From the NCBI GenBank assembly GCA_021209875.1, contig JAGYVD010000002.1:4092001-4156000 (forward strand): a DNA stretch of 64,000 nucleotides. Direction: 5' to 3'. Position numbers and translations under genes: made by a program. Of the stretch, positions 57,799 through 64,000 are shown one piece after another. The notes under the pieces were generated by a model. The model was given only the letters and a program-made list of their open reading frames with translations, was not told the origin of the DNA and searched no databases. Each line of letters starts with the position of its first letter. Position 1 is the first letter of the stretch. The DNA comes from Rosellinia necatrix. Taxonomy: Eukaryota; Ascomycota; Sordariomycetes; Xylariales; Xylariaceae.

Positions 57799-60700
57799 TT
57801 ACCAACCTAGCACTTCAACGGCGCTGCGTGCCTCGGCTTGTGGCATAGGTTGGAAGCCAAGTTGCCGGGCTTGAGTTCCCCCCCGCAGGCGCCGCAGACC
57901 AACAGCCACCTTCCAGCCTTCCTCTTCTCCAAGAACGAATAAGAAACGTTTGCCTTCTTGGTCTTTGATGGTTGCACGCAACACATGTAAGCCGCGAGCT
58001 TTCCAATTGCCTGCTTGAGAGCCACCACGAGATGACGCAGTGCTGGATTCCATGTGAGGACCCATGCGGCAATCATCCTTACACGCGTCCAGCAGTTCAG
58101 TGAGGTAGGCATCGGCATCATCCCCCACCAGCAATTTCGGTTGACCGCGTGCTAAATACTTAAAGCGAGGGGCCGGTTTGTTCGTCACACGGGGAGATGC
58201 ATTAGAGTCGGTACTGGTATGCATAGGACACCACACCTCCATGGACTTGAGAGTCCAGGCTTTTACGTCCCACTCCCGCTGGGGAACACCTCGCACATCG
58301 TCATCGATGAAGAGGCCCTCGGTTGTAATGCGTAGGATTAGCCCGTCGGTAACGTGACCGACGCCAGATACCAGTTGAGATGCGGGCGTTTTAGAGAACT
58401 GGTTGAGAAAACCATAAACGGCTTTGATGACGATTTTGTCGGGGTCTTGCGTCGTGTATGGTCGTCGTACAGATGGTGGCGGCGTCGTTCTAGACGTAGA
58501 TTGAGATGGCGCGTATGATGACTCCGTAAAGATTGTCTCGCCGGATTTCCTGCGAGTATGCGATCTCGGTTGGTCATATGGACGATATGAATGTGTGTCA
58601 TCATCCGTGCCACGAAACGATTGGGCCGTCGGCGGTGGTGGGCGTCGAGTACTGGTAGAAGTCGCACTCGGAACCGTACTTGGGGCTGCACTCGGAGCCG
58701 TGCTTGGAGCGGCGCTTGAAGCGACACTCGGAGCGACGCTTGGGGCCGCAGTCGGTTTAGTCGGGGAGGGGGGTTGTGTAGGCGGCTTTCCGTTTGGCCA
58801 GGGGTTCGTCCGTTCACCCACAGATGAGAAGGCATATGTACTCTTTCGGGGAGTCGGTACCTCTCTCGCTTTTGCCTCTTCAGCCTCTCTAACTGCTTCG
58901 GCTTCCTTCAGCCGGGAGGCTTCCTGTTCTTTAGCCTCCCGTTCCATGGCCTCCTGCTCCCTAGCCTCTTTCTCCTTGGCTTCCCGCTCGTTGATCTCTC
59001 GTTCAAGTGTTTCTCGGAGCCTCTTCTCGCGTTCGAGCCGTTCACGAAGTACCCTCTCCCTTGCTTCCTGAAGCCTCTTCTCTCTTAGCTCCTTTTCCTT
59101 CTGCGCCTTTTCCCGTTGTTCACGCTCACGTTGCTCTTTCTCTCGTTGTTCCTGTTCACGGGCCGTTTTTTCTAATTTTTCCCTAGTTTCACGTTCGTAT
59201 TCCGCCTTTTCACGCGCCTCCTTCTCCAATCTTTGTCGAATTTCTCGCTCAAGCTCCTCTTTTTCGCGCGCTTCCTTTTCCCGCCTCTCCTGGGCAGCTT
59301 TTTCACGCTTAGCTCTCTCCTTTGCCTCCTTCTCACGTAGCTCTTTAATACGCCGAGCTATTTCTTCCTTCTTCCGTTGCTCGGCTTCTTTAGCTTTCCG
59401 TTCTTCCTCTTTCCGCCTTGTTTCCTCCCTCGCCCTCTCCCAAGAACCTTTGGTGGCCTCGACCTGTGGACGCTCTTGAGGACGTTCCGGGGGGGGTTCT
59501 ATGGTAGGTTCCTTGGCACGCTCGCTGGGCTGGCTGGGTGGCGCTTTGATTGGTTCACTGGGTGGAGCTACAGGGGGTTCCCTCGGAGTCTCTTTGCGTG
59601 GTTTCCTTGGGGGCTCTTGAAGGGATTCTATTGTAGATTCTCTGGGAGGCTCATTAGGGGGCTCGTTAGGGAGCTCACTAGGGGGTTCCTTAGGGGGATC
59701 CCTGAGAGGTCCTTTGAGTGATTCTGTTAGGGATTCCTTCCGAGGCTCCTTCCTAGGTTCCTTTGGCGGCCCCTTAGGAGGCCCCTTAGTAAGCTCCTTG
59801 CGTGATTTCTTGGACGGTTCCCTAGGTGGCTCCCTAGGTGGCTCCCTCGACGGCTCTCTCGGCGGCTCTTTAGGCGATTCTTTAGGCGGCTCTATAGGCG
59901 GCGCTATAGGCGGCTCCTTGGGTGGTTCCCTAGGGGGTTCCCTGGGGGCTTCTCTGAGTACCTCCCGAGAAACTTCTCTGGGAGCTTCCCTAGAAACCTC
60001 ATGTGAGCGCTCCTGAGGGCGCTCCCGAGGACGTTCCCGAGGCCGCTCTTGAGGTCGCTCCCGATGGCGTTCCCGGGGTCGCTCTTGGGGACGTTCCTGG
60101 GGGCGTTCCTGGGGACGTTCCTGGGGACGTTCCTGGGGACGTTCCTGGGGGCGTTCTTGGGGGCGTTCTTGGGGACGTTCTTGGGGACGCTCTTGGGGAC
60201 GTTCTTGGGGACGCTCTTGGGGACGTTCTTGGTGACATTCTTGGGGACGCTCTTGGGGACGCTCTTCAGGGTGCTCTTGCCAGGATGACTTCGATTTCCC
60301 GGATGCAGCACTATGCTGTGAAGGGCCAGAGCGGGGAGGCGGCGGGGTGCCATGTGGTGGTGGAGGTGGCGGCGGACCATCGGGATCGGGGGCTCTCGAG
60401 TGTGGTGGCGGGCCCGTGCTTGGATACGAGCCGCCTGAATGCCCATTATCCCCCGGATTGTAGCTCCACTGGTGCCTGGAGTCCCCTCTATTCGCCGACG
60501 CCGAACCACTTTCATTCTGTATCCTCCCCAAAGCCCAGGCTCCAATACCAACAGCAAGCACTAAAAGCAACATGCCCATATTCCCCATACCCTCGAAATG
60601 GCGATACCAGACCCTGAAAGCGGGGGCGAGACTCTGGAATAGTACGACTAGCACCAAGGCTGATGCAAAGCCAGCAGCGAAGCTGTTCACATTCGGCTTC

Positions 60701-60840
60701 AATGACGGCAGATAGAGAAATCCAGCACCGGAGGAATGTGGCGGTATTATAAAAATATCGTACTTCCCAGGTGGAAGATTTGGGCTCGACTTCCGCGGGT
60801 TTGTGCCATGCGGCGGCGGGGGAGGCGGTTGGTCGCCCAT
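57799..60840 (-). CDS. Large low-complexity membrane protein with ERPQ repeats and coiled coil
   Basis: Single open frame, 1013 residues. The order of parts is a Pro-rich N-terminus, two hydrophobic segments (about 52-70 and 87-105), a Pro/Gly/Ser linker, a perfect-looking array of the tetrapeptide ERPQ (12-bp units at about 60031-60262), then degenerate PREPPKEP-type tetrapeptides (to about 59500), a long charged EKEAREK-type coiled coil, Ser/Thr/Ala linkers with PSAAPST repeats, and a non-repetitive C-terminal domain (about residues 790-1013). That domain contains KIVIKAVYGFLNQFSKTPA, LRITTEGLFIDDDVRGVPQ, EWDVKAWTLKSMEVWCP and GLHVLRATIKDQEGKRFLF. I do not recognise a named family; similar long fungal proteins are annotated only as hypothetical. 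The repeats and coiled coil make homology searches unreliable unless the C-terminal domain is used alone. Confidence 0.75.
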   Translation of the reverse strand: MGDQPPPPPPHGTNPRKSSPNLPPGKYDIFIIPPHSSGAGFLYLPSLKPNVNSFAAGFASALVLVVLFQSLAPAFRVWYRHFEGMGNMGMLLLVLAVGIGAWALGRIQNESGSASANRGDSRHQWSYNPGDNGHSGGSYPSTGPPPHSRAPDPDGPPPPPPPHGTPPPPRSGPSQHSAASGKSKSSWQEHPEERPQERPQECHQERPQERPQERPQERPQERPQERPQERPQERPQERPQERPQERPQERPQERPRERHRERPQERPRERPRERPQERSHEVSREAPREVSREVLREAPREPPREPPKEPPIAPPIEPPKESPKEPPREPSREPPREPPREPSKKSRKELTKGPPKGPPKEPRKEPRKESLTESLKGPLRDPPKEPPSELPNEPPNEPPRESTIESLQEPPRKPRKETPREPPVAPPSEPIKAPPSQPSERAKEPTIEPPPERPQERPQVEATKGSWERAREETRRKEEERKAKEAEQRKKEEIARRIKELREKEAKERAKREKAAQERREKEAREKEELEREIRQRLEKEAREKAEYERETREKLEKTAREQEQREKEQREREQREKAQKEKELREKRLQEARERVLRERLEREKRLRETLEREINEREAKEKEAREQEAMEREAKEQEASRLKEAEAVREAEEAKAREVPTPRKSTYAFSSVGERTNPWPNGKPPTQPPSPTKPTAAPSVAPSVASSAAPSTAPSAAPSTVPSATSTSTRRPPPPTAQSFRGTDDDTHSYRPYDQPRSHTRRKSGETIFTESSYAPSQSTSRTTPPPSVRRPYTTQDPDKIVIKAVYGFLNQFSKTPASQLVSGVGHVTDGLILRITTEGLFIDDDVRGVPQREWDVKAWTLKSMEVWCPMHTSTDSNASPRVTNKPAPRFKYLARGQPKLLVGDDADAYLTELLDACKDDCRMGPHMESSTASSRGGSQAGNWKARGLHVLRATIKDQEGKRFLFVLGEEEGWKVAVGLRRLRGGTQARQLGFQPMPQAEARSAVEVLGW
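60031..60262 (-). repeat. 12-bp coding repeats encoding ERPQ
   Basis: About 17-19 tandem 12-bp units; on the plus strand they read like GGGGACGTTCTT with mostly silent differences. Nucleotide identity between neighbouring units is high, so the array probably grows or shrinks by slippage or unequal exchange without breaking the frame. Confidence 0.9.
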
Positions 60841-63800
60841 GATGGCAATTCGGCCACTACGAAACCAATGCTCTCTGTATTGGTTCTAATTAAGCGCCCA
60901 GTATGCGGTGCGACGTATCTTGACGATGTGGTAAACGGCTCTCACGGGTCCTAGTTATCTGTGTAACGGAATCGAGGGTATTATCGAGAAGCCATGAGGA
61001 GCCAGGACATCGTCGGGAGGTGCTCGTGCTGTTGGTCGAGTCAGTCGGGTTTCTTTTTTCCTTTTTCTTTTTTCTTTTTTTCCCTTCTTTTCTTTTTCAA
61101 TATTTCATTCTAATATGGAGGGGCAAAGTCGCCAAAGGGGTCAGTCAGGTAGTGCTGTTACTTACTTTGAAAGCGAACGAGAAGAAGTGCAAGTTAGGCT
61201 AGAATGTGAATGCAAGAGCCGATGCCGCAAAACTCTACGGGGTATGCCCACAAGGCAGCAACGGCAAACGCAAGAAATGATATACACAAAAAAAGTAAGT
61301 CGGCTGCCACGGGTGGTTAAAGAATCCGGGTTGTAAAAAGAGGCTTCCTGCGGGTATCGAGATTGTGACTTGTGCACTTTTGGCGGGAGGTGGGAGGTGG
61401 GTGGATAGATAGATGGGATGGACCTGAGGGGGGGTTATTTACACAAACGGGGCGGTATCAGCACCTCTTCACTACCGAGCCGTTAGCTAAGCAAATGGGT
61501 ATCCAATTGGATGGCTCGGATCGCTCGAACCGATCAACAAGGACACGAACGCAATTTGCGTTCGCTCGCTCGACCAAGACCCCAAAAGAAGAAGTGCTGG
61601 GTGTGGTGTGGCTGCGCATTCACTAGGTAGGTTAGGTATGTTTACACTAGATTAAAGCAGGCCGAAAGTAGGCAGCAGATTTGGGGAAGGAAAAAAAATT
61701 GTGGACCGAATTTGTTGACGCCAAGCGCAACCAGCAATCAGAGAAACCTTAAGCTCCTGCAGGACTGGCGCCACTGTGACCAGTGACAGCTTAAGCTCAT
61801 GCAGATATCCACACAATCCGCCAATTAGGACTGCACAATAGCTCTTAGCGGGAACACGTAGCGGAGACACTTACCCAGCATCAGAACCATGGCCAAAAAC
61901 ATCTAAACGTCTTGGGCAGCAACAAACCGTCCAGTCCAGCCACCTTCCGCCTACCTACATCCGCCTACTGTGCATACCTAGGTTAGGTATGTGAATAGAG
62001 CGAGCACCACGCTACCTATCTAGGTACACATGGCCTCCAGGCCATCTACACTAAATACCAAGTGAATATTAGGTCGTACCTACTGTCTTGCCGTGCTTGG
62101 TCAGATATGCAGTGAAGATAGCGAGGTCCCAATCTCCAGCGATTACCTTCCTCACGAATATATGGAGCCTTCAAATTTGATAGTTGATTCTGAACTGATC
62201 GTCGTTATCAAATTCCGAATGCGAAATAGCTGTGTAGACTATGAACTGTGACTAGAGGTTTCATCGCAGCTTGGAGAGTAGATCGCAAAAGCGATCACCA
62301 TTAGTATGTAAACATATCTGCTCCCCCTCGCGATGACATAACCCAATCACTCCTCCCCCGGGCTGCCCTGGGCTATCTGACCCAGCCTACCCATATTTTG
62401 AGGGCCATGGGAGGGGGCGGGGGGCTTTTTACACTAGATAGCGGGGGACCAATGCCAGCCAAACAAGTCGCAAGCAAGTCATGGCAACCACAGTATCGTC
62501 CGGCATCTTGGCCGTTGAGTGGCCCAAATCGTACCACAACAGCCAGGAGAAGGAAACGTCAAAGAAACGAACGACGATGGAAAGCACCCTCACTTTGTCC
62601 GGGCCGACATCCCACCATCGCAAAAATCCACGAGAATATCAATTTTCCCAGCTCCGATCGCGGATCTCGCCACTATTCAGGGGTCTGATCTGGGATTTAC
62701 CGTATTATGGTATGATGATCCCTCCAGGAATCGCTGAACGAAATCTCCAACCACCACATAGGCATATCTTCCATACTTTCCTATCCTCGATGGAGACCAT
62801 TGCAATGGAAGTGAGACATATAGATTTGAAGAAGAAGAATCCAATTGATACTTAATTAAAGATAATTAGAATCGCTAGATAAGGGAACAAGTAGTTCACT
62901 TGTTCAACCCCATACTTCTCCAATTCGTGTTGTCTAAGACACCTGCGGTTGCTAGGCAACGCCTCCGTAGAATCAAATACCAAGACCCACTACACACATA
63001 CAACAATCAGCATTCGGTAGATTCCCTGGAATAGGATAAAAACATGTTACCCAGACCACAGTCGCATCTGTTCAGTATACATCAGACGAGGCTAAAAGAA
63101 AGTAGAGGGAGGGCATGAATCGAATTGGACTGAGGTATCATTGGGCTGACGCCATACATAAATGTGTCCGCGCCACCTGCGTGCTGCGTGATGGGACGGC
63201 CCGCGAAGTTCCATGCGAATTGGGGTAGTGTCTTATGTATGCACGGGTAGTCAATTTACATGTGAAGCTGGCACAAGTGCATTTTTTGGTCTGTGTTTTA
63301 TGACCCCCGTAAAGGGGACTTATCCTTCCACCATTATGTAGTGTACGATTGGAGCTGTCTGAGGGGAGGCCGCCTATAGAGATGAAGATGTTAACGTTGC
63401 TACGAACCAACAAGACAGAGAATCGTGCAACCTATGATGACTATTGCCCACCGTGTGATAATGTTTCCCTAATTCCTTATCACCTGCATATGTATAATGC
63501 GCGCGGAGGGCGCACCCATTGGGCATGCCATAGCTAGAATCGCGAAGCGATGGGCAGTAAACTTATCCAATATCTGCTGGGCATTTCCATATGGCTGCCA
63601 GGACCAAAACAAGGGATCAAAACAAGGTCTTTCTACATATTCGGTAAACAGTATCGCAGTGTGATGCGTGTATACTCTCGAAGGCGGTGTCGAATCATAC
63701 AGGGTGCCTTCACGGACATCTTGAACGCAAAATTTGGGCTTCGAAACGGTAGTTTATACTGACACGCTGTTGAGATGACTGAGTAATTGGCATGCCCTTG

Positions 63801-64000
63801 TCGGCTATTTCTAAAGGTCAAGAATTCCCCATACCTGAGAAGGTTCTAGGATCCTAAGGGCACATCTCACTTCTTTGATAGGTATCAATGCCTAGGGGAT
63901 ATTTGTACGATTAGCACAAGACATATGGTCTAGCAAGGATCAGTGAAACTTCATACAGAAAACGTAGTTAGCAAACAGAAATCTACTTGTTCTACCATCA
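60841..64000. other. Terminal spacer, no gene recognised
   Basis: The first 300 bases are the promoter of the low-complexity gene and include a CTTT-rich tract at 61050-61105. Open frames of up to 124 codons (for example 62481-62855) occur on both strands but have no motif, splice logic or codon bias that I trust. TAGGTA-type sequence appears near 61625-61640 and 61970-62030. The window ends without a clear gene boundary. Confidence 0.5.

Noticed and set aside
61115..61336. Short plus-strand frame starting MEGQSRQRGQ
   Set aside because: Only 73 codons, no motif and no splice or promoter support.
62481..62855. 124-codon plus-strand open frame near the right end
   Set aside because: No recognisable motif and overlapped by other frames of similar quality.

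Overview
This is a nuclear genome window from a filamentous ascomycete (Pezizomycotina, most likely Sordariomycetes). The evidence is many short introns (about 50-120 nt) with GTAAGT-like donors, CTAAC/CTAAT branch sites and CAG/TAG acceptors; fungal housekeeping orthologues; secreted enzymes with fungal architecture; and gene-poor spacers full of simple repeats. I see no rRNA, tRNA, CRISPR array or recognisable transposase. I support 17 protein-coding genes, most rebuilt by hand from several exons. The gene models rest on splice-site and reading-frame logic plus family motifs, with no alignment or transcript data.

Layout from left to right: RER1 (ER retrieval, +) and PAF1 (transcription elongation, +); a secreted large-subunit catalase (-); a 3.2 kb spacer; haspin kinase (-) divergent from a CCDC47-type ER protein (+); a four-exon ECM15/UPF0045-type small protein (-); a GPI-type PLC-like phosphodiesterase (-); CDC37 (-); a 3.1 kb repeat-rich spacer; a small putative secreted protein (+); an AIG2/GGCT-like protein (-); SMC3 (-); a 4 kb spacer; MOT1 (+); a His/Gln/Asn-rich protein (-); a 5.2 kb minisatellite-rich desert; a proteinase K-type subtilisin (-); a 4.4 kb desert; HRI1 (+) convergent with an FAD monooxygenase (-); a 1013-residue low-complexity membrane protein (-); and a 3.2 kb tail with nothing recognisable.

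Most genes are unrelated housekeeping functions: chromatin and cohesion (SMC3, haspin), transcription (PAF1, MOT1), ER/Golgi (RER1, CCDC47-like) and chaperoning (CDC37). They sit among secreted or accessory functions (catalase, subtilisin, PLC-like, monooxygenase). There is no biosynthetic cluster or operon-like unit.

The most striking observation is in the catalase gene. The conserved segment Val-Phe-Phe-Ile-Gln can only be read in frame if the mRNA contains a single-nucleotide exon (position 7068) followed by a 7-nt exon (6927-6933), each flanked by good splice signals. The same gene has a one-base frameshift in a G6 run (4977-4982) near its 3' end. The spacers hold palindromic TACCTAGGTA-type sequence, a roughly 60-bp element present twice (21828 and 31491), and several minisatellites of unrelated sequence whose unit length is often exactly 9 bp.
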